From contig CAJUBA010000013.1 of assembly GCA_910584635.1 (NCBI GenBank), positions 1 through 42,267 of the forward strand: a DNA stretch of 42,267 nucleotides. Reading direction: 5' to 3'. Source of the DNA: an uncultured Christensenella sp. (lineage in GTDB: Bacteria > Bacillota > Clostridia > Christensenellales > UBA3700). Shown one piece after another: positions 31,651 through 40,707 of the stretch. Below the pieces are notes generated by a model. The model was not told the origin of the DNA. It saw nothing but the letters and a program-made list of their open reading frames with translations, and ran no database searches. The position numbers and the translations under genes are program-made. Each line of letters starts with the position of its first letter. Position 1 is the first letter of the stretch.

Positions 31651-34254
31651 TTACTTCTTGCCGTGATAAGCGTTGAGATACATTTGCTTGATTTCTTTCA
31701 TAAGCGGGTATCTCGGATTTGCGCCGGTACACTGATCGTCAAACGCGTCTTCTACCATTTGGTCGAGCGAAGCCATAAACTTCTCTTCTTCTATACCGTA
31801 TTCTTTGATGGTATCTTTGATGCCGACAGCCTTTTTAAGTTTATCGATTTCTGCGATAAGCGCTTCAATCTTCTCCATATCCGTCTTGCCTTTCAATCCC
31901 AACATTGTAGCGATTTCAGCGTATCTCTTCATACATTGCGGATATTTATACTGCGGGAAGGTACCCATCTTGACGGGGTTTTCTACGCAGTTGAATCTGA
32001 TAACTTCGTCTATCATCAACGCGTTGGCAACGCCGTGCGGCAAGTGATGATAAGAACCGAGTTTGTGAGCCATAGAGTGGCAAACTCCCAAGAACGCGTT
32101 GGCAAAAGCCATACCCGCCATACAGGAAGCATGCGCCATAGCCTCTCTCGCTTCCGCGTCGTGAGCGCCGAGTTCGTACGCTCTTGGCAAATAATCGAAT
32201 ATCATCTGTATAGCCTGCTTAGCGATACCGTTGGTGAAATCGGTAGCCATAATAGAAGCGATTGCTTCCAAAGCGTGCGTCAAAGCGTCGATACCCGAAG
32301 CGGCAGTCAAGCCCTTAGGAATATTCATCATTAAATCGGCGTCTACGATAGCCATGTCGGGAAGAAGTTCATAGTCTGCGAGCGGATATTTAGTACCCGT
32401 CTTTTCGTCGGTGATAACCGCAAACGGCGTAACTTCCGAACCTGTACCCGCAGTAGTCGCTACCGCGATAAACGTCGCCTTATCTCCCATGTGCGGGAAG
32501 GTGTATACTCTCTTTCTTATATCCATAAATCTCATAGCAAGATCTTGGAAGTCGATTTCCGGATGCTCGTAAAGTACCCACATGATTTTGCCCGCGTCCA
32601 TTGCAGAACCGCCGCCGACAGCGATAATAACGTCGGGTTCGAATTCCTTCATGGCTTTAGCGCCTTCGATAGCGCAACCGAGCGTAGGATCGGGAGCAAC
32701 GTTAAAGAAAGTGGTATGTCTTATATTCATCTCGTCGAGTCTATCCGTTATAGCCTTTGTAAATCCGCTCTGATAGAGGAATCCGTCGGTTACGATAAAC
32801 GCCTTTTTCTTGCCCATAACGTCTTTGAGTTCTCTCAAAGCAACGCCAAGACAGCCTTTCTTGAAATAAACTTTTTCAGGGGTTCTGAACCACAACATAT
32901 TTTCTCTCCTTTCCGCTACCGTTTTAATATTGATAAGGTGTTTTACGCCTACGTTTTCGCTTACGCTGTTACCGCCCCAACTTCCGCAACCAAGCGTGAG
33001 CGACGGAGCGAGTTTGAAGTTGTAAAGATCTCCTATACCGCCTTGCGAAGAAGGAGTATTGATAAGGATACGGCAAGTGCGCATTCTATTGGAGAATTTC
33101 TCGATTTTTTCCTTTCCTGTTTCGGTATTGACATAAAGCGAAGAGGTATGTCCCAAACCGCCGTCGTCAATGAGTTTGCTTGCCTTATCTAGCGCGTCGT
33201 CAAAATTCTTCGCGCAGTACATAGCAAGTACCGGAGAAAGTTTTTCATGTGCGAATTCTTCGCTTAATTCAACGCTCTCCACTTCGCCGATAAGAACCTT
33301 GGATTCTTCCGGAACTTCGAATCCCGCCATTTTAGCGATAGCGTAAGCGGGCTGACCAACTATTTTAGCGTTAAGCGCGCCGTTGATAAGAATAGTCTTT
33401 CTCACCTTTTTAGTCTGATCGGGAGAGAGGAAATAAGCGCCTCTTTTTATCATTTCTTCTTTGAATTCATTGTATACTTTTTCAAGTACGATTGCCGATT
33501 GCTCGGACGCGCAAATCATACCGTTGTCAAAAGTCTTGGAGTGCAAAATCGAAGAGGCAGCCATCTTAATATCAGCGCTGTCGTCAACAATAGCGGGAGT
33601 ATTGCCCGCGCCTACGCCTACAGCAGGCTTTCCGGAAGAATACGCCGCTTTAACCATGCCCGGTCCGCCGGTTGCAAGTATTATGTCCGCCTCTTTCATT
33701 ATCATACCGGAAAGCGGAACGGACGGCTCGTCTATCCAACCGATGATTCCTTCGGGAGCGCCCGCCTTAACTGCCGCGTCGAGTACGACTTTAGCGGCCG
33801 CAATCGTGCTTTTCTTTGCTCTGGGATGCGGAGAAAAGATAAGTCCGTTACGAGTCTTCAATGCAAGAAGAGATTTGAATATTGCCGTAGAAGTCGGATT
33901 GGTAGTCGGAATTACCGCAGCGATAACGCCGATAGGCTCTGCTATCTTAGTTATTCCAAACGCTTCGTCTCTCTCTATTACTCCGCAAGTCTTTACGTCC
34001 TTATAGGTATTATAGATATATTCGGAAGCGTAATGGTTTTTAATTACCTTATCTTCTACGATACCCATACCCGTTTCCTCAACCGCCATTTTTGCGAGAG
34101 GGATTCTCTGCTGATTCGCCGCCATGGACGCCGCAAAGAAAATCTTGTCGACTTGCTCTTGCGTGTAAGTAGCGAAAATTGCCTGAGCTTTGCGAACTTC
34201 TTCAAGTTTCGCCAAAAGCGTCTTCTCATCGTTTACGATTTGAGTGTTTGCCAT
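31651..34254 (-). CDS. adhE: Bifunctional acetaldehyde-CoA/alcohol dehydrogenase
   Basis: Reduces acetyl-CoA to acetaldehyde and then ethanol, consuming two NADH, and forms spirosomes in other bacteria. The 867-residue protein has an aldehyde dehydrogenase domain (about 1-440) with catalytic Cys in DNGMICASEQS, and an iron-dependent alcohol dehydrogenase domain (about 455-867) with GGGSAMDAGK, TTAGTGSEVTPF and the metal ligands in HSMAHKLGSYHHLPHG. AAGGAAGG precedes the ATG. It is the main route for NADH disposal together with PFL. Two operators of the Rex type flank its promoter, so it is probably induced when NADH rises. Confidence 0.97.
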   Translation of the reverse strand: MANTQIVNDEKTLLAKLEEVRKAQAIFATYTQEQVDKIFFAASMAANQQRIPLAKMAVEETGMGIVEDKVIKNHYASEYIYNTYKDVKTCGVIERDEAFGITKIAEPIGVIAAVIPTTNPTSTAIFKSLLALKTRNGLIFSPHPRAKKSTIAAAKVVLDAAVKAGAPEGIIGWIDEPSVPLSGMIMKEADIILATGGPGMVKAAYSSGKPAVGVGAGNTPAIVDDSADIKMAASSILHSKTFDNGMICASEQSAIVLEKVYNEFKEEMIKRGAYFLSPDQTKKVRKTILINGALNAKIVGQPAYAIAKMAGFEVPEESKVLIGEVESVELSEEFAHEKLSPVLAMYCAKNFDDALDKASKLIDDGGLGHTSSLYVNTETGKEKIEKFSNRMRTCRILINTPSSQGGIGDLYNFKLAPSLTLGCGSWGGNSVSENVGVKHLINIKTVAERRENMLWFRTPEKVYFKKGCLGVALRELKDVMGKKKAFIVTDGFLYQSGFTKAITDRLDEMNIRHTTFFNVAPDPTLGCAIEGAKAMKEFEPDVIIAVGGGSAMDAGKIMWVLYEHPEIDFQDLAMRFMDIRKRVYTFPHMGDKATFIAVATTAGTGSEVTPFAVITDEKTGTKYPLADYELLPDMAIVDADLMMNIPKGLTAASGIDALTHALEAIASIMATDFTNGIAKQAIQMIFDYLPRAYELGAHDAEAREAMAHASCMAGMAFANAFLGVCHSMAHKLGSYHHLPHGVANALMIDEVIRFNCVENPVKMGTFPQYKYPQCMKRYAEIATMLGLKGKTDMEKIEALIAEIDKLKKAVGIKDTIKEYGIEEEKFMASLDQMVEDAFDDQCTGANPRYPLMKEIKQMYLNAYHGKK

Positions 34255-34340
34255 TTTATGTTCCTTCCTTATAAAAGTATTTCCTTATTTAATTGCTTTT
34301 ATCACTCTTCTACTAAGCAAAAAAGCGTCGATAATTATAT

Positions 34341-34444
34341 TTGTGAAAAATTTAACAATTATCTTATATATATTCTATTACTATTCTCTTCGCTTGTCAA
34401 CAAAATTAACGTACAATTTTTCAAAATAGTTAAAATTTTCACAA
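34341..34444 (-). promoter_or_regulatory. adhE promoter with two Rex-type operators
   Basis: TTGACA (plus 34395-34400) and TAGAAT (plus 34372-34377), spacer 17, on the minus strand. Site 1, TTGTGAAaaatTTAACAA (34341-34358), overlaps the early transcribed region. Site 2, TAGTTAAaattTTCACAA (34427-34444), is upstream of the -35. Both fit the redox-sensor Rex consensus TTGTTAAnnnnTTAACAA closely. The remaining DNA to 34609 is AT-rich with no gene. Confidence 0.7.
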
Positions 34445-34609
34445 TTATTTTATATCACCCTTTATATTATTGCATATAATCTATATAAATTTACAAATGA
34501 TTGAAAGTATTTTTCAAAAATACGCTAAAAATCTTTTTATTTTATTCGCTTAAACGTAACATATAATCTTTTTATTACAGTAAAATGCATAAATATATAG
34601 TATTTATAT

Positions 34610-35284
34610 CTATGAATTTATATGCGCGTACGCTCTATCCAAATCCGCTCTGCTCCCTTCCTCGTACTTTTGATAGGGAAAAGGCATATTCAGTCGCTCG
34701 TACTTGCTTTCGCAAAGTTTTCTGAACGCAAGAAACTTTATCTCTTTTATAAACGAATAGGTATTTTTTAATTTTTTCAGTTCGTCTAATTTTTCATCGG
34801 TATCGTTTAACGTTGGCACAAGCACGTTGGTCATTGTTACGGACTTGTTTAATTTTTGACAGGTATCGAGGAATTCTATTACTCGTTTATCGATAGGTCT
34901 TTCCTGATTTTTAATATCCAATCTTACGCCGTCGCTTAAATTTATAAGTTCGGAATCGTTTATAAGTCCGTTCGTTTCAATAATGACTCCGATATTTTCC
35001 AAATGAAGACTTTTTATCAGTTCTTTACAAAACTCCGCTTGCAAAAAAGGCTCGCCACCCGATAGAGTTACGCCTCCGTTTTTTATATAACTTTTATAGC
35101 GTTTGATTTTCGCCACGACTTCTTCAAGCGTTACTTCCCTGCCCTTTTCCGTCCAAGTTTCGGGATTGTGGCAAAAGCCGCAACGCATGTTGCAGCCCGT
35201 AAAAAACACAACGCACCGCAGCCCTTTACCGTCGACTGCGGAGCCGTTGTATATTGAATCTATTCTTGCCTTACATTTCTCCAT
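34610..35284 (-). CDS. pflA: Pyruvate formate-lyase activating enzyme
   Basis: A radical SAM enzyme that installs the glycyl radical on PflB. The 224-residue protein has the cluster motif C-NMR-C-GF-C (CNMRCGFCHNPETW, about residues 31-44), the GGVTLSGGEPFLQ block, and IIETNG. It overlaps the end of pflB by 14 bases, so the two are translationally coupled. No clear terminator is visible after it; adhE downstream has its own promoter. Confidence 0.95.
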   Translation of the reverse strand: MEKCKARIDSIYNGSAVDGKGLRCVVFFTGCNMRCGFCHNPETWTEKGREVTLEEVVAKIKRYKSYIKNGGVTLSGGEPFLQAEFCKELIKSLHLENIGVIIETNGLINDSELINLSDGVRLDIKNQERPIDKRVIEFLDTCQKLNKSVTMTNVLVPTLNDTDEKLDELKKLKNTYSFIKEIKFLAFRKLCESKYERLNMPFPYQKYEEGSRADLDRAYAHINS

Positions 35285-37499
35285 GATAAGTCCTTTTGAG
35301 AACTTCGAGTTGTTGAGGTTTGGAAAGTTTGTGGAAATTTACCGCATATCCCGATACTCTGATCGTGATATTTGGATACATATCGGGATGTTCCATTGCC
35401 GTAACGAGTTTTTCTCTGTCGAGAACGTTTACGTTCAAATGGTGTCCGCCGTTTTCAAAATATCCGTTGAGCATATCGGAAAGATTGTCCACTCTCTTTT
35501 CCTTGCTATCGCCGAGCGCGTTTGGCAAAATCGAGAAGGTATTGGATATACCGTCCTGACAGCAACAGTAAGGAAGTTTGGATACGGAGTTGAGCGACGC
35601 CAACGCTCCGCATACTTCTCTGTTGTGCATGGGATTCGCGCCGGGCGCAAACGGTTCGCCTTTCTTTCTTCCGTCAGGAGTCGTTCCAGTCTTCTTTCCG
35701 TATACAACGTTCGAAGTAATAGTCAAAGCGGAAAGCGTGTGTTCGGATTCTCTATAGGTCGGATTCTTTTTAAGTTCGTTGCTGAATTTAGTAAGAACCT
35801 CTACCGCAATAGAGTCGACTCTGTCGTCGTCGTTGCCGTATTTGGGGAAATCTCCCTTTATATCGAAATCTTCTATAAGACCGTTTTCGCCGTAAATCGG
35901 AGTAACTTCCGCGTATTTTATAGCCGAAAGCGAGTCTGTTATAACCGAAAGTCCCGCTACGCCGCACGCCATAAATCTCTTAACTTCTGTGTCGTGCAAA
36001 GCCATTTGTATTTTTTCGTAAGCATACTTGTCGTGCATTCTGTGAATAACGTTAAGCGTATTGATATAAAGTCTGCTCATCCAAGCGCAGTATTTATCGA
36101 AAGCCTCCATTACTTCTTCATATTTGAGTTTTCCGCTGAATCTCTTACCTTCGGGAGCGACTTGTATTCCCATATTCTCATCCCTACCGCCGTTAAGCGT
36201 CAATAGCAAGAGTTTCGCAAGGTTACATCTAGCGCCGAAAAACTGCATTTGCTTACCGACCTGCATTGCGGATACGCAACAAGCGATAGCGTAATCGTCG
36301 CCGTACATAGGACGCATTATATCGTCGTTCTCATATTGTATAGAGTCAGTATCTATTGATACTTGAGCGCAGAATTTCTTGAAATTGTCCGGCAATTTGT
36401 CCGACCAAAGTATTGTAAGGTTAGGTTCCGGAGCGCTTCCGAGCGTATAAAGCGTGTTCAATACGCGGAAAGAATTTTTCGTTACCAAAGTTCTGCCGTC
36501 AAGACTCATACCGCCGACACTTTCAGTCGTCCAAGTAGGATCTCCGCCAAACAAATCGTTATATTCGGGAGTACGCAACTGTCTTGAAAGTCTGAGTTTG
36601 ATAACGAAGTCGTCCATAAGTTCCTGAGCCTGCTCTTCCGTCAACACTCCCTTTTCAAGGTCTCTTTGAATATAAATATCTAAGAAAGTAGAAGTTCTGC
36701 CCAAACTCATCGCCGCGCCGTTCTGCTCCTTAATCGCGCCGAGATAACCGAAATACAGCCACTGAATAGCCTCTTTCGCGTCGGACGCCGGTTTGGAAAT
36801 ATCGTAACCGTATTTCATTGCCATGCCTTTAAGGTCGTTAAGCGCCTGTATCTGCTGATGAAGTTCTTCCAAAATCCGGATATTTTCTTCGCTCATTACG
36901 TTTTTGCCGTATTCGGTTTTATCTTTCATCTTCTGTTCAATAAGATAGTCCACTCCGTAAAGTGCGACTCTTCTGTAATCGCCGATAATACGACCTCTGC
37001 CGTAACCGTCGGGAAGTCCTGTAAGAATACCTACTTTTCTTGCCGCTCTCATCTCGTCCGTATACGCGTGGAATACTCCGTCGTTGTGCGTCGTAGCGTA
37101 CTTGAAATTCTCTTCTATCTTATCGGACAGTTTATAGCCGTAAGCCTCGCAAGCGCTTCTCGCCATACGGATACCGCCAAACGGATTAACTCCTCTTTTC
37201 AAAGGTTCGTCGGTCTGAAATCCTACGATAATATCGAGGTTTTTATCAATATATCCCGCGTCATAAGCCAAAAGACCGGATACGTTTTCCGTATCGATAT
37301 CAAGCACTCCGCCTTTATCCATTTCCTTCTTCAAAAGTTTGTTTACTTTTTCCATAACCTTTTGAGTTCTCTTCGTAGGACCGCACAAGAATGACTTGTC
37401 GCCCTCGTAAGGCGTATAGTTGAGATTTATAAATCCTCTGACGTCTATCTTATCCTGATATTCGCCTTCTTTGAATCCTTTCCATTGTTCGAATTGCAT
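35271..37499 (-). CDS. pflB: Formate C-acetyltransferase (pyruvate formate-lyase)
   Basis: Converts pyruvate and CoA to acetyl-CoA and formate by a glycyl-radical mechanism under anoxic conditions. The 742-residue protein carries the catalytic Cys-Cys pair in AIACCVSAMQ (near residue 405) and the radical glycine in RVSGYAVNF (near residue 717). AAAGGAG precedes the ATG. With pflA it forms an operon, and with AdhE a mixed-acid or ethanol-formate fermentation route. Length and motifs are typical of authentic PFL and not of a choline or glycerol lyase relative. Confidence 0.97.
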   Translation of the reverse strand: MQFEQWKGFKEGEYQDKIDVRGFINLNYTPYEGDKSFLCGPTKRTQKVMEKVNKLLKKEMDKGGVLDIDTENVSGLLAYDAGYIDKNLDIIVGFQTDEPLKRGVNPFGGIRMARSACEAYGYKLSDKIEENFKYATTHNDGVFHAYTDEMRAARKVGILTGLPDGYGRGRIIGDYRRVALYGVDYLIEQKMKDKTEYGKNVMSEENIRILEELHQQIQALNDLKGMAMKYGYDISKPASDAKEAIQWLYFGYLGAIKEQNGAAMSLGRTSTFLDIYIQRDLEKGVLTEEQAQELMDDFVIKLRLSRQLRTPEYNDLFGGDPTWTTESVGGMSLDGRTLVTKNSFRVLNTLYTLGSAPEPNLTILWSDKLPDNFKKFCAQVSIDTDSIQYENDDIMRPMYGDDYAIACCVSAMQVGKQMQFFGARCNLAKLLLLTLNGGRDENMGIQVAPEGKRFSGKLKYEEVMEAFDKYCAWMSRLYINTLNVIHRMHDKYAYEKIQMALHDTEVKRFMACGVAGLSVITDSLSAIKYAEVTPIYGENGLIEDFDIKGDFPKYGNDDDRVDSIAVEVLTKFSNELKKNPTYRESEHTLSALTITSNVVYGKKTGTTPDGRKKGEPFAPGANPMHNREVCGALASLNSVSKLPYCCCQDGISNTFSILPNALGDSKEKRVDNLSDMLNGYFENGGHHLNVNVLDREKLVTAMEHPDMYPNITIRVSGYAVNFHKLSKPQQLEVLKRTYHGEM

Positions 37500-37566
37500 A
37501 AATTTTCTCCTTTGCCGATTACGCTGATTTTGAGCAAATCAACTATATCTTGTATATTGCTATTTA

Positions 37567-37619
37567 AGTATAGACAAAATATAGTGTCTTGTCAACCGCT
37601 TTTCTCAACAATTTAACAT
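37567..37619 (-). promoter_or_regulatory. pflB promoter with a weak Rex-like site
   Basis: TTGACA (plus 37590-37595) and TATACT (plus 37567-37572), spacer 17, on the minus strand. Directly upstream, 37602-37619 (TTCTCAACAATTTAACAT) resembles a Rex site with about three mismatches; the promoter call is firm, the operator call is weak. Confidence 0.6.
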
Positions 37620-37739
37620 AAATATTTTTCTTTTAATCACTGATTTTTCGAGCGGATAAACGCCGTTAAAATCCTCGGGATTATTATATGAATATATCAT
37701 TATAATAAACATTACTCCATTGTACAATTTATGGAAGTT

Positions 37740-37780
37740 TCTAAAAAATCCCGAAAACCTTATTCAGACTTTCGGGATAA
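37740..37780 (-). terminator. Terminator of the polar amino acid ABC operon
   Basis: On the minus strand TCCCGAAA (plus 37770-37777) pairs with TTTCGGGA (plus 37749-37756) and is followed by six T, ten bases past the ATPase stop. Confidence 0.8.
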
Positions 37781-37789
37781 ATTATTTAC

Positions 37790-39049
37790 TTACAAAACCT
37801 TTGAAAGGAAGTCTTTAAGTCGTTCGTTTTGAGGTCTGTTGAAAAGCATCAAAGGCGAATTCTCTTCGACTATTTCTCCGCCGTCAAGGAATATTACTCT
37901 GTTTGCCACTTCTTTGGCGAAAGCCATTTCGTGAGTAACAAATACCATTGTCATTCCTTCCTGCGCAAGATCCTTTATCAAAGCCAATACTTCCCCGACC
38001 ATTTCCGGGTCAAGCGCCGATGTCGGCTCGTCGAAAAGCATAACTTCCGGATCCATTACAAGCGCTCTGGCTATCGCGACTCTTTGCTTTTGTCCTCCGG
38101 ATAATTTTGACGGATATTCGTCTTTTTTATCCAACAGTCCTATTCTATCCAAAAGTTGACACGCCTTTTCCGTCGCTTCTTTCTTCTTTTTAAGGTTGAG
38201 TTTGACCGGCGCGAGAATCATGTTCTCCAAAATCGTAAGGTTGTTAAACAGATTAAAATGCTGAAATACCATACCTACGCGACGTCTTGCCCTGTCTATA
38301 TTCAAACGGTGCATCTTGCGATAAGCCCTCAATACGACTGCCGTTTCTCTGCCTTCGTTTTTCTTTAACAAATCTTCGATCTTGATTTCTCTAATTACCT
38401 GTTGAGATAAATCCGCCAATTTTTCAGCGGAAACCTGCGCCGATAAATTTTCTAAATTCGACGATTTATTTTTGGGAATATCCAATTCCGCTCTTAATTT
38501 TCGCTCGAGAAGTTTTTTATAGGTATTGCTGCGCTTTATTACATCTTTGTGCAGATAAGGATCGATACGAGTAATCAGTTTATCCTCAAGCCATACTTCT
38601 CCGAAAGTCGGCTCTTCAAGCAAATTCATACATCTTAGCAACGTGCTTTTTCCGCTACCGGACGGCCCGATAATAGCGACTTTCTCTCCTCTCTTTATAT
38701 CGCATGAAATTCCGTTAAGGACTTTCAACTTTCCGAAATACTTATAGACGTTCTTTACTCCGATAATAATATCGGTGTTGTTTTCTATATCGCTGTCCTT
38801 GACGAAATAAAGCGGCTTATTCTCATCTATCTTCGGCTCGGCGTCCTTTTTCTTTCTGCGACGCTCGACTTTCTTTGCCTTATCTTTTTTTCCGGTCTTT
38901 TTACTTTCGGCTTTTGCCGACTTTTTATCTTTGGACTTTTTATCGTCGTCTTTTTTCTTATCTGACTTGCTTTCGCTCTTGGTTTCGGACTTTTTCTTGC
39001 GATCTTTTTTCTCTTCGAGTTCTTCCAACTCGTCTTTATCTCTTTTCAC
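37790..39049 (-). CDS. Polar amino acid ABC transporter ATPase with N-terminal extension and internal insertion
   Basis: A GlnQ/HisP-type ATPase, but 419 residues long instead of about 240. Residues 1-75 are almost only Lys, Asp, Glu and Ser. The ATPase begins near 93. Walker A is GPSGSGKST (128-136), the Q-loop VFQ (261-263), the signature LSGGQ (316-320), Walker B VMLFDEPTSALD (336-347) and the H-loop His is 373. Between Walker A and the Q-loop, where relatives have about 25-30 residues, it has about 125: an extra charged helical block at roughly 158-253. All catalytic motifs are intact, so it should be active. It overlaps the permease gene by 14 bases. Confidence 0.92.
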   Translation of the reverse strand: MKRDKDELEELEEKKDRKKKSETKSESKSDKKKDDDKKSKDKKSAKAESKKTGKKDKAKKVERRRKKKDAEPKIDENKPLYFVKDSDIENNTDIIIGVKNVYKYFGKLKVLNGISCDIKRGEKVAIIGPSGSGKSTLLRCMNLLEEPTFGEVWLEDKLITRIDPYLHKDVIKRSNTYKKLLERKLRAELDIPKNKSSNLENLSAQVSAEKLADLSQQVIREIKIEDLLKKNEGRETAVVLRAYRKMHRLNIDRARRRVGMVFQHFNLFNNLTILENMILAPVKLNLKKKKEATEKACQLLDRIGLLDKKDEYPSKLSGGQKQRVAIARALVMDPEVMLFDEPTSALDPEMVGEVLALIKDLAQEGMTMVFVTHEMAFAKEVANRVIFLDGGEIVEENSPLMLFNRPQNERLKDFLSKVL

Positions 39050-39788
39050 TTGCGCGCAACCTCCTTTCCAAAAGTCTGACTAAAATCGTGAATATGAATA
39101 CTATTACCAAGTAGCAAAGCGCCAATACAAGGTAAGGTATTATAAATTCATAGTTTGCATTGCCTATTTGCTTGAACGCTCCCGTCAAATCCACAACCGT
39201 GATAAACGATACTACAGAAGTTTCTTTTACCAAAGCGATAAACTCGTTTCCCAACGTAGGTAATATGTTCTTGATCGCTTGCGGTAAAACAATGCTGCAC
39301 ATTGTTCTGGACGAGGACAATCCCAGCGCTCTTCCGGCTTCCGTTTGACCGATATCTACGGAAAGAATTCCGCTTCTCATTATTTCGCAAACGTACGCGG
39401 CGCTATTCAAACCGAAAGCGACTATCGCAACTATTACAGCCGAAATCTTGCTAAATTGGAAAACTTCGCCATTGATTTTTATAGAATCCCCTATAAGCAA
39501 ATCAAGCAACGGAAGCAATACGTAATACATTATCAAAAGTTGCACTACTATAGGCGTGCCTCTGAAAAGAGCGAGATATCCGTCCGTCAATTTGGAAAAT
39601 AATTTAGCATGCCACGTTTTTTGCGGCGCAACCTTTGTAATGGCAAGTAAGGTACCTATTAAGATACCTATTGCAAGACCTATTACGGCTATCAACAAAG
39701 TGTTGCCCAAACCTGTCAAAACTTTGATGTAGCCTTTGTGGGTTATAAATTGATTAATAAACGCATCCCACATTACTTTTATATTCAT
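39036..39788 (-). CDS. Polar amino acid ABC transporter permease
   Basis: A 250-residue HisM/GlnP-type permease with an N-terminal GLGNTLLIAVIGLAIGILIG helix, about five membrane segments, FRGTPIVVQLLIMYY and the EAA-loop EAGRALGLSSSRTMCSIVLPQAIKNILPT, which contacts the ATPase. It lies nine bases after the binding-protein gene and has no clear ribosome site, so translation is probably coupled. Only one permease gene is present, so it would act as a homodimer. Confidence 0.94.
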   Translation of the reverse strand: MNIKVMWDAFINQFITHKGYIKVLTGLGNTLLIAVIGLAIGILIGTLLAITKVAPQKTWHAKLFSKLTDGYLALFRGTPIVVQLLIMYYVLLPLLDLLIGDSIKINGEVFQFSKISAVIVAIVAFGLNSAAYVCEIMRSGILSVDIGQTEAGRALGLSSSRTMCSIVLPQAIKNILPTLGNEFIALVKETSVVSFITVVDLTGAFKQIGNANYEFIIPYLVLALCYLVIVFIFTILVRLLERRLRASEKR

Positions 39789-39797
39789 AACTATTTA

Positions 39798-40610
39798 TTA
39801 AAGCGAGTTGAGTATTTTCTCAACATCCTCCCTTGTTTTACATTCGTCAAAAGTCGTATCGTCAGCCATACAGATAATAACCTGAGTGGACTCGTAATAC
39901 TTATCTGTAAAATTAACCTGTTTAGCGCGCTCTTCGGTAAACGTCAACGCAGCGGCGCCTACATGGGCTTTTTTAGTATTAACGCTCTGAACTACCGCGT
40001 CGAAATCCATGTTTTCGATTACGAGTTCATATCCGTTCGCGACGCAGAACATGTGGATGACTTCCATATCGTATCCCGCATAATCGTTTCCGATAGTATA
40101 TTCAAACGGAGCGAACTCAGCGTTTGTTGCAACTATCAAAGCGTTTTCAGCGTTTCTGTTACCGCTAGGTATTTTCTTAACCTCGTTTGTTCCCGCTATA
40201 TATTCAGCCTGCAACGTTTTAAGTTTTTCGCTATTTTCAAGTAAAAACTCATTGAGTTGCGCTTTCAACGCGTCGTTATCCTTGTTTACAGCAAAACAGT
40301 AAATTTCATCCGTAAGCGGAATTTCTATTACTTTTACCTTGCCTGCAAAATTTTCATGGTTTACTATAGACTGAGCGGGAGCGATATCCGTAATAACGTA
40401 ATCTATTCTGCCGGTAACCATATCTTGCACGGCGTTAGCAATATTTTGATAATTTATAGGACTCAAGTTAATGTATTCTTCGGTATAACTCTGTCCCGTA
40501 GTTCCTGTCTGAAAACCTACCTTTACTCCTTGGTTACAGCCTGCAAAAGCCATAACGCTTACGCTCGCGATTACCACAATCAAAAGAGCGATTAAAATTT
40601 TCTTTTTCAT
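39798..40610 (-). CDS. Amino acid-binding lipoprotein with circularly permuted SBP_bac_3 domain
   Basis: A 270-residue lipoprotein (signal peptide, lipobox AFAGC, Cys25). The mature sequence has both halves of a family-3 binding protein, but in the wrong order. Residues 29-145 are what normally forms the second half (VGFQTGTTGQSY, GRIDYVITDIAPA, IEIPLTDEIYCFAVNK, the helix to the usual C-terminus). Residues 157-247 are what normally comes first (ALIVATNAEFAPFEY, YAGYDMEVIH, TFTEERAKQVNFTDKYY). Joining its C-terminus (TREDVEKILNSL) to residue 29 restores the normal order. Two stop codons end the frame and the permease follows, so it is not a cloning or frame artefact in any obvious way. All parts for one domain are present once. 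Confidence 0.9.
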   Translation of the reverse strand: MKKKILIALLIVVIASVSVMAFAGCNQGVKVGFQTGTTGQSYTEEYINLSPINYQNIANAVQDMVTGRIDYVITDIAPAQSIVNHENFAGKVKVIEIPLTDEIYCFAVNKDNDALKAQLNEFLLENSEKLKTLQAEYIAGTNEVKKIPSGNRNAENALIVATNAEFAPFEYTIGNDYAGYDMEVIHMFCVANGYELVIENMDFDAVVQSVNTKKAHVGAAALTFTEERAKQVNFTDKYYESTQVIICMADDTTFDECKTREDVEKILNSL

Positions 40611-40644
40611 ATCATAAAACCTCTTATAAATTTTTTACATTGAC

Positions 40645-40673
40645 ATTTTATCATTAAAAACTTGATTTAGCAA
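40645..40673 (-). promoter_or_regulatory. Promoter of the polar amino acid ABC operon
   Basis: TTGCTA (plus 40668-40673) and TAAAAT (plus 40645-40650), spacer 17, on the minus strand. AAGAGG precedes the ATG of the binding protein. Confidence 0.65.
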
Positions 40674-40707
40674 CTGTTTTATACATAATTTTTATATTAT
40701 TCGCCCT

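Noticed and set aside
35103..36206. 367-codon plus-strand frame opposite pflB and pflA
   Set aside because: Shadow frame produced by codon bias of the real genes on the other strand.
39798..40610. Binding protein explained as a frameshifted or truncated copy
   Set aside because: Both halves of the domain are present once, the frame is uninterrupted, it has a proper lipoprotein signal and double stop, and the permease follows after nine bases.
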